Of a DNA stretch of 64,000 nucleotides, positions 10,146-20,690 are shown piece after piece. Position 1 is the stretch's first letter, and the number at the start of each line of letters is the position of its first letter. The notes under the pieces were generated by a model. It was not told the origin of the DNA and made no database searches. It saw only the letters and a list, made by a program, of their open reading frames with translations. The position numbers were made by a program, and so were the translations under genes. Source of the stretch: Megascapheus bottae (lineage: Eukaryota > Chordata > Mammalia > Rodentia > Geomyidae); NCBI GenBank assembly GCA_024803745.1, contig JANJXV010000004.1, positions 39,686,358 to 39,750,357 of the forward strand, in the 5' to 3' direction.

Positions 10146-10323
10146 TTTCTTTTGCCAGTTCTAGGGCTTGAACTCAGGGCCTGGGCGCTGTCCCTGGGCT
10201 TTCTCAAGGCTAGGCTCTACCACTTAAGCCATATCACCACTTCTGGCTTTTTCTGGGTATGTGGTACCCAGGAATTGAACCCAGGGTAGGCAAGATTCTA
10301 CCACTAGGCCACGTTTTTGGCCC
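10146..10323 (-). mobile_element. IDL-Geo SINE
   Basis: Near full-length - strand copy, from TTGCCAGTTCTAGGGC to CCACGTTTTTGGCC, with a short deletion in the ID-like half. The 250 bp after it show nothing. Confidence 0.85.
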
Positions 10324-10575
10324 CTAGCTACTTTAATTTTAATGTAATTTTATTTGACCTTCATGGCTTCTTTATAAGGAAACAAAGACTATTAATCTCT
10401 CTAAACCCTCTTTTTGTCACGTGGAAACTGGATGTGGTTAGAGTTCCTAGTTTTTAAACCTGATTGAGGATGGCATGAGCTGGGCTGCTATATTTACAGT
10501 ATGACAAGTGTTTGTGTCACTAACAGCATGGTTTTGTTTCAGTAGGAGGTGATGAGCAGCTCTCCATAGAAAGTT

Positions 10576-10789
10576 TAAGCCAGGCGAGGTAGCTCATGCC
10601 TCTAATCCTAGCTACTCAGAAGGCTGAGAGCTGAGGATCTCAGTCCAAAGGGCACTGAAGTCCATGAGATTCATATCTCCGATTAACTACCAGAAAACCA
10701 GAAATGACTCTGTGTTCAAGGGTAGGGAGGTAGCCTTGAGCCAAGAGCTCAGGGACAGCTCCCAGCCCCAGAGTTCAAGCCCCATGACT

Positions 10790-10857
<68 letters not shown>
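10576..10857 (+). mobile_element. 7SL-Geo SINE with (GA)n tail
   Basis: A full 7SL-Geo copy (to about 10791, CCCATGACTGAC) runs directly into about 64 bp of pure GA. The A-rich tail has become a microsatellite. An ID-like remnant in reverse lies at 10932-11013. Confidence 0.85.
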
Positions 10858-10861
<4 letters not shown>

Positions 10862-11184
10862 ACCCTGGGGAGAAAATGCCTATGTGTGTGAGCTGAATAT
10901 TCTACTACCTGATGATACTCAAGACTTTTGTTCTTTTTTGTGTGTGCTGGGAATGGAGTCAGAACCTTGTGCCAGTTAAGCAAGCATTCTACCCCTAAGC
11001 TACATTCCTAGCTAAGAATCTTTTCTGTGGATTTTCTTATTTGTTCCTTTGTTCCAACACCTGAGAAGAAGACCCTACTGTCATTACCAACTTCTAAACT
11101 AATAACATAGGTAATATTCAAGTATATTGCTGTTGCTATTGAACAAGGACATGCATTTCAGCAATCAAGATGCAAAGGCTCCAG

Positions 11185-11369
11185 GGCCAGGAGTTTGGCC
11201 TAGTGGTAGAGTGCTTGCCAAAGACCTGGGTTCAAGGGTTTGATTCCATATACATAAAAAGAAGCTGGAAGTGGCGCTGTGACTCAAGTGGTAGAGCTCT
11301 AGCCTTTAGAAAGTCCAAGGACAGAGTTCAAGCCCTGAGTTCAAGCCCAGGACTGGCAAAAAAAATAAA
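11185..11369 (+). mobile_element. Young IDL-Geo SINE with 18-bp TSD
   Basis: Flanked by AAGATGCAAAGGCTCCAG at 11167-11184 and 11370-11387 (identical, first A shared with the tail). Part of the left half is deleted around the A to B box interval. Confidence 0.9.
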
Positions 11370-11489
11370 AAGATGCAAAGGCTCCAGCATTTCTATAGTG
11401 GCAATAGTGATTACGAGGACACAAGCAATGGTCGCTCCACATACTCCTGAGTGTGATTCTCAGGGTTACAACAGAATCAGCCAGCAATA

Positions 11490-11880
11490 GTCAACTTTCT
11501 GTTATCGTGACAAAATTCCTAAGAAAAACAGCTTAAAAGAGTAAAGATTTATTTTGACTCTTGGCATCATGGCCAGGATACATGTGGTAGAGGAGAGCAG
11601 CTCACCATTGGGGGGAGAAAGGGAAAAAGGCAGGGAGAGATGGGAGAGAGCTAAAACAGGGCATACCTTTCAAGGTCATGACTTCAGTGACCTACTTCCT
11701 CCAACTAGGTATCACTCCTATAGTTTTCTACCACCTCCCAATAGTCCATTCAATTATGAACCTATCAGTGGACAAATCAAGTGATGAGATCAGAATCATT
11801 ATGATCTATTCAATTCTTCAAAGTCCTATTCTTCCACACATGGGCCTTTCAGAGACATTCTAGATCCAAACTGTATCACA
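11490..11880. other. Unclassified old repeat
   Basis: CAACTTTCTGTTATCGTGAC...GTAAAGATTTATTTTGACTC...CCATTCAATTATG resembles a common diverged mammalian repeat (LTR or LINE associated) in general layout. I cannot assign it. Confidence 0.3.
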
Positions 11881-11952
11881 GCCGTGGCAGAAAGCAATAA
11901 GAAAGTTCAATAACAACACATAAGTTTGGATGAATAAAAGTACGTTTGGTGG

Positions 11953-12143
11953 GGCCAGGAGTTTGGCCTAGTGGTAGAGTGCTTTGCGTAGCATGCACGA
12001 AGACCCGGGTTCAATTCCTTGGTACCACATACATAGAAAAAAGCGAGAAGTGGTGCTGAGGCTCAAGTGGTAGAGCTCTAGCCCTGAGAAAGTCCAAGCA
12101 CAATGCTCAGACCCTGAGCTCAAGCCCAGGACTGGCAAAAAAA
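11953..12143 (+). mobile_element. IDL-Geo SINE with TSD
   Basis: Full dimer between AAGTACGTTTGGTG and AAGTACATTTGGTG (one difference). Confidence 0.9.
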
Positions 12144-12171
12144 AAGTACATTTGGTGAAGCATTATACACT

Positions 12172-12310
12172 TGGGCTATATTTAAATTAGTAGCAGTCTT
12201 TTACTGAGAACCTTCATATGTTAACTCACTTATCAAGGAACAAAACTTTATGAAGTAGGAAAAGGGATTCTCAGCTTACAGCTGAAATTAAGTCATTTGG
12301 CAAAGGTCAC
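12172..12310 (-). mobile_element. MIR SINE
   Basis: In reverse: TTTTACTGAGAACC, GTTAACTCACTTATCAA, ATGAAGTAGG, AGTCATTTGGCAAAGGTCAC. The last is the MIR core. Related to 8745-8870 beyond the MIR consensus. Confidence 0.7.
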
Positions 12311-12349
12311 ATAAGTAGAAAAAATCAGGCTTAATTTTTAAAAATATTT

Positions 12350-12440
12350 TTATTCATTGTCCAAAAAGAGATGTATTCTTTACCTGACTTATGAAACTGT
12401 TACCCCTCTGTACAATGTAAACAATAAAAATTTATAATAA
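12350..12440 (+). mobile_element. LINE-1 3' end fragment
   Basis: GTATTCTTTACCTGACTTATG...TTACCCCTCTGTACAATG...AATAAAAATT. The same end is at 44250-44350 and, related, at 62820-63080. Confidence 0.6.
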
Positions 12441-12479
12441 CAATATAGCAACCCTTTATAATAATAATAAAACATTTTT

Positions 12480-12614
12480 TGCCAGTCCTGGGTCTTGAAC
12501 TCAGGGCCTGAATCACAGCACCACTCCAGTGTTTTTCTGTGTATATGGTACCAAGGAATCGAATCCAGGGCTTCATGCATGATATACAAGCACTCTACAA
12601 CTAGGCTACACTCA
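12480..12614 (-). mobile_element. IDL-Geo SINE, internally deleted
   Basis: Flanked by AATAAAACATTTT (12467-12479 and 12615-12627). The Geo half has lost about 50 bp. It interrupts the L1-derived A-rich end before it. Confidence 0.85.
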
Positions 12615-12639
12615 CGGCCGAACAATAAAACATTTTAAA

Positions 12640-13020
12640 TGTATTTTATTATCTTTAAGTAGTTGTATAAAGGAGTTGCCATTTGACAAAGCAGTTTGTG
12701 AAATCAGTGCATCTTGACCAATATTACCTCTTTCAACATTCTTACCCAACCCAATCCTACCCTTTCCTCACTTTTGAAAATTTTGTAGGGTATATATTGA
12801 ACTATTTAGCGATTTAGCAAAGCAGTATGTGTGCATAATACATCTTGATTTTTGTTATTCCTTTCAAAATTTTTGTCTCCCTTTCACCCATCCCTTCTCT
12901 TTTTTTCCTTAATCTTGTGGTATATACAATAAATTCTTGACTGCATTCTCCTCCCTCTCACCCCTTCATTTTGAAGTTTTAATGTGTGTTGGAAGTCCAT
13001 TCTCTTTCCTTTGTACCACT
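12640..13020 (-). mobile_element. LINE-1 3' UTR-like, imperfect tandem repeat
   Basis: CAAAGCAGTTTGTG...CATCTTGACC (12690-12720) recurs as CAAAGCAGTATGTG...CATCTTGATT (about 12818-12850). C/T-rich blocks such as CCCATCCCTTCTC follow. This is typical of L1 3' UTRs read in reverse; the class is inferred. Confidence 0.4.
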
Positions 13021-13223
13021 CTATTTTCCTTTTATTAGCCTAGTTAGATCTTTCCATATTATCATTACACACTCAAGAGTTTAACCTTTACTATCACAAA
13101 CCTATTTTATCAATATGATTTCTAATTCTTTCCATTCTTGTTTTTCCAGATAGTATATTTTAGATACAATTTAGAGCATCTAAATAGTATTTAGAACATC
13201 CCGATTACATGACAGTCACTGTC

Positions 13224-13469
13224 TCCCCCTACCCTTTTTATTTTTGTGGGTCATGGGGCTTGAACTCTGGTCCTGGACACTGTTCCTGAGCTCTTCAGCT
13301 CAAGGCTACCACCCTACCCTTGAGCCAAGCCCCACTTCCCATTTTTTAGAGGTTAATTGGAGATAAGAGTCTCCTGGTCTTTAATGCCCAGGCTGGCTTT
13401 GAGCCAGGATCCTCAGATCTCAATCTCCTGAGTAGCTAGGATTACAGGCGTGAGCCACCCCAACCGGCT
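13224..13469 (-). mobile_element. 7SL-Geo SINE
   Basis: Full-length, from TGTGGGTCATGGGGCTTG to GGATTACAGGCGTGAGCCACC, with the GTTAATTGGAGATAAGAG linker. Confidence 0.85.
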
Positions 13470-13574
13470 CATTGTCCCTTTTTATCTTAGCATATTTCCT
13501 GGCAGTACATTTGCTGCTTTAATCATTAACACTCAGTTTTGGGGAGCTAGAGCCCATAGCTTTGCTACACTAAA

Positions 13575-13735
13575 GGGAGGTCCTGGTTCACCAGCCTCAC
13601 TATCCCCTGATATTTGTTGGAAATGCAGAAATTACAGAATTCCATTCCAGATCTGAATCAGAACCTATCTTAATAAGCCCTCAGGCGATTCATATATACA
13701 TATTAAAATTTGAAAAGTGCTGGCTATGGCTTGGA
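13575..13735 (+). mobile_element. MER5A-like hAT-Charlie DNA transposon relic
   Basis: TTGTTGGAAATGCAGAAAT, TCCAGATCTGAATCAGAA, TTAATAAGCCCTCAGG and the closing AAAATTTGAAAAGTGCTGG follow the order of MER5A blocks. Confidence 0.7.
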
Positions 13736-14170
13736 GGAGAATCCCTGAAGCCAACCGACTTCAGGTTATTAGGGGAGAATCCCTGATCTGTTAGTCTTTA
13801 AAAGCTGATTAGCTCCTGTTCGAGTAGATTCAGAGCCCTGAGGTGGATTTAATTGAACTTCTATCTCCCCAACACTTAAGCCCTCAACCCTCTCCAGCAC
13901 TCCCCAAGAAATAGGTTGCCATGGTTATGGGAGTTGGTTGCAAGAGGAAGAAACTGAAATGTGTTTCAACATGAAGAGAAGCTTCCCTTATATAAGTGAT
14001 TGTACTGGCCCTAAAACTTGGCTACTAAATCACCCTCTACAGCAATCATATCAATTCTGATATAATTGGTATATTGATTCTGAAATAGTATATCAATTCT
14101 GACATAATTTGCATAGAGGGTGGCTTCTGAATTTTAAAAAAATCTTTTGAGTTATTTAAGTGATTGAGCG
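13736..14170. other. Unclassified stretch
   Basis: No repeat or gene recognised. A short repeat of TATCAATTCTGA(T/C)ATAAT occurs at about 14048-14110. Confidence 0.45.
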
Positions 14171-14174
14171 GGCA

Positions 14175-14302
14175 GGAAAGCAGGTAGTAATATTTGAATT
14201 CAAGATATTACACTTGTTAGACAAGAACTCTTCCATTTGAGCCATTCCAATAGAGCTCACCTTTTGCCTGGCTTGGCTTGGACCATGTCTGACTGTAAGT
14301 GT

Positions 14303-14337
<35 letters not shown>

Positions 14338-14770
14338 TGCTGGCATTGTTTTCTCAGAAGGGGTCTGAACCCAAAGGGCTTGTACTTGCTAGGCAAGTGC
14401 TCTGACCCTAAGCCATGTCTCCAGCTCTGTGTTTTGCTGGTTATTTTTAAGATACAGTCTTGTTTTGTTGCACTGATGACAAGTACACACTACCACATTT
14501 ATCTTCTGTTGAGAAATCTCTCAGACGTTTCTTCCTTCGGACACAAAAGTAAAAGTTAAATACATATATCTAATGTCTCTAGGAAGTGAGTAGCTATAAC
14601 CTGGAATTTTGATTTTCCCATTCTCAATCTACCATGAAGCTAGGATGACAAGTATATGCCACTGCACCCACATTTCGACTGAGAATGGGTCTCAAACCCT
14701 ATTGAGCTGAGCTGGTGTCAAATTGCATCCCATGTAACTAGGATTGTATATAGATGTGCCAGTGGTAGCT
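14175..14770 (-). mobile_element. Old ID-like and B1-like remnants with (TG)n
   Basis: ID-like halves in reverse at 14180-14255 and 14337-14430, a (TG)n run at 14300-14336, and B1-like stretches at 14435-14500 and 14610-14770 (TAGGATGACAAGTATATGCC). All highly diverged. Confidence 0.55.
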
Positions 14771-14817
14771 GGCACAGCTGGGTTTTAAGGAGTCTCCTAG
14801 TTAATTTTCTTTCTCTT

Positions 14818-15050
14818 CTTTTTTTTTGGTCATAGAGCTTTAACTCTGGGTCTAGACACTGGCTCTGAGTTCTTCAGCTCAAGGCTATCGCTCTACCCCT
14901 TGAGCCACAGCACCACTTCCAGTTTTCTGGTGGTTAATTGGACATAAAAGTCTTATGGACTTTAGTGCCGGGACTGGCTTTGAACTGAGATCCTCAGATC
15001 TCAGCCTCCTGAGTAGCTAGAATTATAGGTGCGAAGCCACTCTGCCTGGC
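14818..15050 (-). mobile_element. 7SL-Geo SINE
   Basis: Full-length - strand copy ending AATTATAGGTGCGAAGCCAC, with a T-run at its tail. Confidence 0.85.
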
Positions 15051-15470
15051 TTCCCAGTTGATTTTCATTCAACCAGAGCTTGAGAACTGTGTTAGAAGAT
15101 TCTCACCTTGTAATCCAAAGAATGTTTGATTAAATACTTATTAAGATGCTTTTTTTGAAGGTTAAATATTTTTTAAAATCACACTTTTCAATAATATACT
15201 AAGCCATAATGTAAAATAAACTTTTTGCTATGAATCATGACAAAAAAGGAAAAAAATTGAGAAGTATTACTGTATGAGACAGATTTGGTAGTTATTTCTC
15301 ACCCATGTGAACAGGGCATGCCATATGAATAGAAATACAAAAGGTTAGTTGTAAGGATCCAGTTAGTAATCTTTGATGGAGAAGAACAGTTTTTAGATCC
15401 TGAATTTAAAAAAAAATCTATAGAGCAGTCTCAGGTTAGTTATGTTTTTATTCCCCTAAATACTTCAGGG
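15051..15470. other. AT-rich stretch, nothing recognised
   Basis: No SINE, LINE or open frame stands out in these 420 bp. Confidence 0.5.
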
Positions 15471-15706
15471 TTTTTTTTTTGGGGGGGGGGCTTGAATTCA
15501 ATCTGGGTGCTGTCCCTGAGCTCTTCAGCTCAAGGCTACTTCTCTACTTCTCTACCCTGGAGCCAAGCCCCACTTCCTCTTTTCTAGAGGATAACTGGAG
15601 ATAAGAGTCTCAGGTCCTTTTGTGCCTGGGCTGGCTTTGAACCTTGATCCTCAGATCTCAGGCTCTTGAGTAGCCAGGATTATAGGCATGAGCTACTGCA
15701 CCTGGC
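15471..15706 (-). mobile_element. 7SL-Geo SINE
   Basis: Between a T/G run (15471-15490) and GGCATGAGCTACTGCACC. CTACTTCTCTACTTCTCTACC shows a small CTACTT duplication inside the Geo half. Confidence 0.85.
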
Positions 15707-15814
15707 TAATGCTTCAGGTTTTAATGAGATGTAGGCGTTGGCATACCATTTTAACATCCATGTAGATTATATAATAGTCTATAGAGTACTTAGCAATTGT
15801 TAAGAGTAATTCAT

Positions 15815-15910
15815 AAGGCCCGATATGTAGTGGTTTATACCTTCAAGCCCAGCCAACACTTGGGAGGTTGAGGCATTATGAGTTAAAGGCTATCCTGAGC
15901 TATATAGCAT
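15815..15910 (+). mobile_element. B1 SINE remnant
   Basis: GGCCCGATATGTAGTGG, CAGCCAACACTTGGGAGG and TATCCTGAGCTATATAGC match a B1 monomer, diverged. Confidence 0.7.
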
Positions 15911-15914
15911 CTTC

Positions 15915-16355
15915 TTATGCAAGAAATAAATGATAACCACCCAAATAGGAACAAAGAGATGCTGTTGATTCACAGCTTTCCATACCAAGGGATTCGCTTT
16001 GCTTTTCCCAGAGATGCAAAGCCAGGCAAGAAAGTAGAGAAAAGAGGCAAGGCTTTAGGTATGCTCTAAATGTAGGTTGTTGGCATGGAGAAGCTGGAGG
16101 CAAGCTAATAAAAAGTGGGGCATGCTCTGTCATTGGTTTAGGGAGCACATGTGGCTGGCTGATCCTGATTTAGAAGTGGGGGTAAGGAGTGGAGGGAGGG
16201 CTGATAGTCCTTGACTAAGTCTTGATGTTGCAGGAATGGCAGACCTTTTTACTACCAAAGACTGTTTGGATATAGCATTGTTTGTGGGCCATACAAACAT
16301 CAATGCAGGCAGATGGCCACAGGCAGTAAGTGGAAGGCATACAAGAAACATAGCT
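15915..16355. other. Unclassified stretch
   Basis: Two - strand open frames of 73 and 77 codons have no recognisable domain. GGCCATACAAAC near 16290 hints at an old hAT-type relic, too weak to call. Confidence 0.35.
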
Positions 16356-16358
16356 CTT

Positions 16359-16598
16359 TAGGCGAGTGCGGTGGCTCAAGCCTGTAATCCTAGCTACTCA
16401 AGAGGGTGAGATCTGAAGATCACAGTTCAAAGCCTGCTCAGGCACTAAAGTTTCTGAGACTTTTATCTCCAATTAACCACTAGAAAATGGGAAGTTGAGT
16501 TGTGGGTCCAGGGGTAGGGCAGTAGCCTTGAGCTGAAAAGCTCAGGGACAGCACCCAGGCCCAGAATTCAAGCTCCATGACTAAATAAATAAATGAAA
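16359..16598 (+). mobile_element. 7SL-Geo SINE
   Basis: Full copy from TTAGGCGAGTGCGGTGGC to CCATGACTAAATAAATAAAT. Confidence 0.85.
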
Positions 16599-17259
16599 GA
16601 AGCATAACTGTTTCTCTTAGGTATCAAATACCTTATAAGGGTAGGGTCCTGAGGTCCTCCACCTCTGCAGCAAGTTATGGCAGAGGTTTGGCTTCCTGCA
16701 CTGGTTGCTGGAAGGGTTGCATGTCGGAAATGTTATTTAGGTGAGGCCATTGTCTACTTATCAAAGTAAGACAATAACTTCACCTGAAGGGCAAATTTAT
16801 TCACTCCTTTAACACATATGCTATCTTGCCAAATTTTCCACTGAATCAGAAATTGAGAGCTGGACTGAAATGAATCTATCTGTAGGCCTACGTTCTCTTA
16901 CCTTACCAGTTAGACCATACCAATTGGCTTTTGGTAGACTGGAAATTGCTGCTGATGTTGAAATTTCTTGGCAGTTTATGAACAGATGTGAGGTAGACAT
17001 TGAAGCTCTTGCTAATCTGATGTTAGCTGTAGAAGCTAGGAATGGTGTAGTGGCTATAGCTACTCACTTCTTAGAGGCATTAGATGTATGTGTTTAACAC
17101 TTGCTTTTGTGTGTAGTTGTTTCCATTTTCAGGGATGTTTTCTCTAACCAAGGGACAAACTCAAAAGCTTTGTAATATTGATTTATAATATGAGTACATC
17201 TCATGAAGTATTGGTATACTAGAAGAGAAATCTTGTTTGAAGTGTACGGGCCAGATATT
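16599..17259. other. Non-repetitive stretch with a hairpin and a small open frame
   Basis: One of the few SINE-free spans in the intergenic part. It holds an imperfect 53-nt hairpin (16736-16788) and a 75-codon + strand frame (16870-17097) that matches no family I know. I do not call a gene. Confidence 0.4.
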
Positions 17260-17299
17260 ATTCTATGGAAATTTATACTTACTAAATACAAAAATTCTA

Positions 17300-17527
17300 G
17301 GCCTGGCACAGTGGCTCATGCCTGTAATCCTAGCTACTCAGGAGTCTGAGATCTGAGGATCAAGGTTCAAAGCCAGCTCAGGCACAAAAGGACCTGAGAT
17401 TCTGATCTGCAATTAACTTTTAGAAAATGGGAAGTTGGGCTTGGCTCAAGGGTAGGGCGGTAGCCTTGAGCTGAAGAGCTCAGGGACAGCCCCCAGGCCT
17501 AGTTCAAGCCCCATGACTCCCCCCCAA
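17300..17527 (+). mobile_element. 7SL-Geo SINE between long direct repeats
   Basis: Full copy. It lies between two imperfect 37-bp direct repeats (17263-17299 and 17531-17567), much longer than a normal SINE target-site duplication. Confidence 0.85.
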
Positions 17528-17648
17528 ATTCTATAGAAATTTCTACTTATCAAATACAAAAATTATATGTAGAAGATTTTAGATTTCTTTGTTGAATTTT
17601 GTTAAGAAGGAAAATCTCCCTTATAGGAATGTATTCGATTTGTGCGCT

Positions 17649-17699
<51 letters not shown>
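17649..17699. repeat. (TCTA)n microsatellite
   Basis: About twelve pure TCTA units, directly before the solo LTR. Confidence 0.98.
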
Positions 17700-17709
17700 C
17701 ATACACATA

Positions 17710-17954
17710 TGCCCCGGCCTGCAGGGTAGTCAACTGGAACTCGAGGAGGAGCAAACCTGAATGAGAGAGACAACAGACACAAGAAAGGAGACCAAGACAG
17801 TATTCTGATCAAGGTCTCAAACTTTATTTTTACACAGCTGCTTATATATGCTTTAGTGAGAAGGCAGTTAACACAAGTGCGCTGCCTAGTAACTCTCATC
17901 ATGTGCTTGAGTCAGGTTTGGGACGTCAGGGAGGGTCAGGCTGCTCTACCAAAC
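17710..17954 (-). mobile_element. Solo LTR (IAP/ERV-K-like)
   Basis: About 245 bp, TGTTTGG...GGGGCA on the - strand. It has a GCATATATAAGC TATA box (about 17840-17851), an AATAAA signal (about 17823) and a pyrimidine-rich U5. No internal sequence adjoins it, and no clear TSD is visible. Confidence 0.7.
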
Positions 17955-17965
17955 AGGATATTAGT

Positions 17966-18925
17966 CAAGTTCTTTCTGCTGATACTGGGGCTTGAACTCA
18001 GTACCTCATGCTCTTGCTTGGCTTTTTTTTTTGCTCAGGGCTGGCATTCTACCACTTGAGCCACACCTCTACATTTAAATATCTCCTTAGCTTCAGACAT
18101 TAAACCTCTGGAATAGCTAGAATTACAAGCATGAGCCACTGGCACTACCTAGTTTACTTTTTTTTTAACTTAAATTTATTTATTTATTTATTTATTTATT
18201 TATCCAGTCCTGGACTTGAGCTCAGAGCCTGAGCACTGTCCTTGGACTTTCTCAAGGCTAGAGCTCTACCACTTGAGCCTCAGCATCACCTCTGGCTTTT
18301 TCCTATGTATGTGGTACCAAGGAATTGAACCCAGGTCTTCATGCGTGCTAGGCAAGCACTCTACCCCTAGGCCAAACTCCTGGCCCCTACTTTTTTTTTT
18401 TAATTTTTTTTGCCAGTCCTGGGGCTTGAACTCAGAGCCTGAGTTCAAGATTAGAGCTCTACCATTGAGCCACACACCACTTCTGGATTTTTCTATGTAT
18501 GTGGTACTGAGGAATCGAACCTGGGTATATGCTAGGTAAGCACACTCTCTCTAGGCAAAACTTCTGACCCTCATTTACTTTATTTATGTGGGTCTTGGGG
18601 TTTGAACTAGGCCTGGGTGCTGTTCCTGAGCTCTTAAGCTCAAGACTACTACCCTACCCTTGAGCCAAGCCCCACTTCCCATTTTCTTGTGGTTAATTGG
18701 AGATAAGAGTCTCAAATCCTTTTATGCCTGGGATGACTTTGAACCTTGTTCCTCAGATCTCAGCTTCCCGAGTAGCTAGGATTACAGGCATGAGCCACTG
18801 CGCCTGGCTAGCTTACTTATTTTTCAGATAAATCCTTGCTGTAGTCCAGGCTGGTCTCCAATTGGAGATCTTCTTATCTTAGTCTCTAGAGTGCTGAGAT
18901 TACAGACATGTTCCCTAGGCCCAAT
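17966..18925 (-). mobile_element. Pile of five - strand SINEs
   Basis: Diverged 7SL-Geo (17966-18152), (TTTA)n tail (18166-18202) with IDL-Geo (to 18386), IDL-Geo (18391-18569), 7SL-Geo (18580-18811) and a B1-like monomer (18820-18925). Confidence 0.8.
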
Positions 18926-19605
18926 TTATAAAGTGCTTCTTTTAAATGAAAAGGTGAAAATTCTCAACTTAATGTGGAAAGGCGAATACAGGAAAAGAAA
19001 TTCGTATTTGCTTTGCTGCCGAATATTAAACTGCAGAATTTATGGCCACAATGTGTAAGCACTTAGCTAAGATGGAAAAGGCACTACATTTGTGCATGTG
19101 AGTATGAGGAAAACACAATATATGCAGGGTTGGTACTCTCTGTGCATCCACTAGGGGGCTTGGAATCACTTGCAGGTGAGGTGAGTACTGTATTTAGGTG
19201 TGGGGAAATGTGAAGAGAGTAGAAATAATTGCATATACCTACTTAATATGATTCCTTCTAGTCTATGCAACTAATCCCATTAGACAGAAAACCAAATAAT
19301 GCTGATTTTTGACTGTACAAAAGTTCTTGGCATGTATAAATGTAAGTCAGAGCCATTACTAGAATGATCTACAATAAAGGAATGATTTACTCTAAGGAAA
19401 AAGCAAATATTGAAAGGAACCTAAAATAGGCTTTCTATACATGAGAGGAAACAATCTAAGCAACTATGTAAGTATAGTTCATATATTCCCTGACACATTT
19501 AGAAACAATATTAAAATAGATTCTAGTGCTGTTGGTCACAGACGTGCTTGTATCTTTGCTTCTTCTGTGTTCATTTACTATCATTAACTATTTCACTAAA
19601 ATGAA
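18926..19605. other. Unique intergenic sequence
   Basis: About 680 bp without repeat or gene signals that I can recognise. Confidence 0.5.
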
Positions 19606-19817
19606 TAGGCGTGAGCTGGGAATGTGGCTTAGTGGTAGTGTGCTTGCATGAAGCCCTGGGTTTGATTCCTCAGTACCACATAAACAGAAAAAGCTGGAAG
19701 TGGCTTTGTGGCTCAAGTGGTAGAATGCTAGCCTTGAGCAAATGAAGCTCAGGGACAGTTCCCAGGCCCCTGAGTTAAGCCCAGGTGCCTTGACTGGCAA
19801 AAAAAAAAAAAAAAAAG
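19606..19817 (+). mobile_element. IDL-Geo SINE
   Basis: Full dimer with an A tail of about 18. Flanks GAATAGGCGTGAG and GAAATAGATGTGAG look like a diverged TSD. Confidence 0.85.
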
Positions 19818-19974
19818 AAATAGATGTGAGTTAAAACATCACTATAAATAAGAAATTGAGTGAAATTAATTGAAAGTATGATTTAGATTTGCTATGGAGA
19901 GTATTTGGAGAATATTCTGTGTCTAGTCTGTATTAAGTTCTACAATAAAATGTACTTATACTTTTTTCATGTGT

Positions 19975-20401
19975 GTGTGGCAGGCTTGAACTCAGGGCTT
20001 AAGCAATGCACTTGAACTTTTTTTTTTTGGTGGGTCATGGGGCTTGAACTCAGCCTGGGCTATGTCCCTGAGCTATTCCGTTTAAGGCTACTGCTCTACC
20101 TTGAGCCAAGCCCCAGTTCTCATTTTCTAGACTGTATTGGAGATAAGAGTCTCAGGTCTTTTTGTGCCCAGCCTGGCTTTGAACCTTGATCCTCAGATCT
20201 CAGCCTCCTGAGTAGCTAGGATTTCAGACATGAGCCACTGTGCCTGGCAGCCCTTGAACTTGTGTGCTCAAGGTTGTGCTCTATCACTTGAGCCACAGCT
20301 CCACTCCTTTGCTCACAGACTTTGAATTGTGATTCTTTAGATCTCAGCCTCCTGAGTGGCTAGGATCAAAAGCCACGAATGGCTGGCTTTTCTTTCTTTC
20401 C

Positions 20402-20453
<52 letters not shown>

Positions 20454-20690
20454 GGTGTTGATTCTGGGGCTTGAACTCAGGGCCTGGGCATTGTCCCTGA
20501 GCTTTTGTGCTCAAGGCTAATGCTGTGTCATTTTGAGCCACAGCTCCAGTTCTGGCTTTTTAGTAGTTAATTGGAGGTATGAGTCTCTTGGACTTTCCTG
20601 ACTGGGCTAGCTTTGAACCATGATTTTCAGATTTCAGCCTCCTGAATGAGCTAGGATTAAATGTATGAACCACTGGAGCTTGGCTCCTCC
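19975..20690 (-). mobile_element. Nested SINEs with (TCTA)n
   Basis: An older SINE (19975-20395) is split by a 7SL-Geo copy (about 20012-20249), with CACTTGAACTT and CCCTTGAACTT at the two sides. A (TCTA)n run follows (20400-20453), then another old 7SL-Geo (20454-20690). Confidence 0.75.

Noticed and set aside
10664..10983. Frames rich in Arg-Glu or Leu-Ser repeats
   Set aside because: Translation of the (GA)n tail of a SINE.
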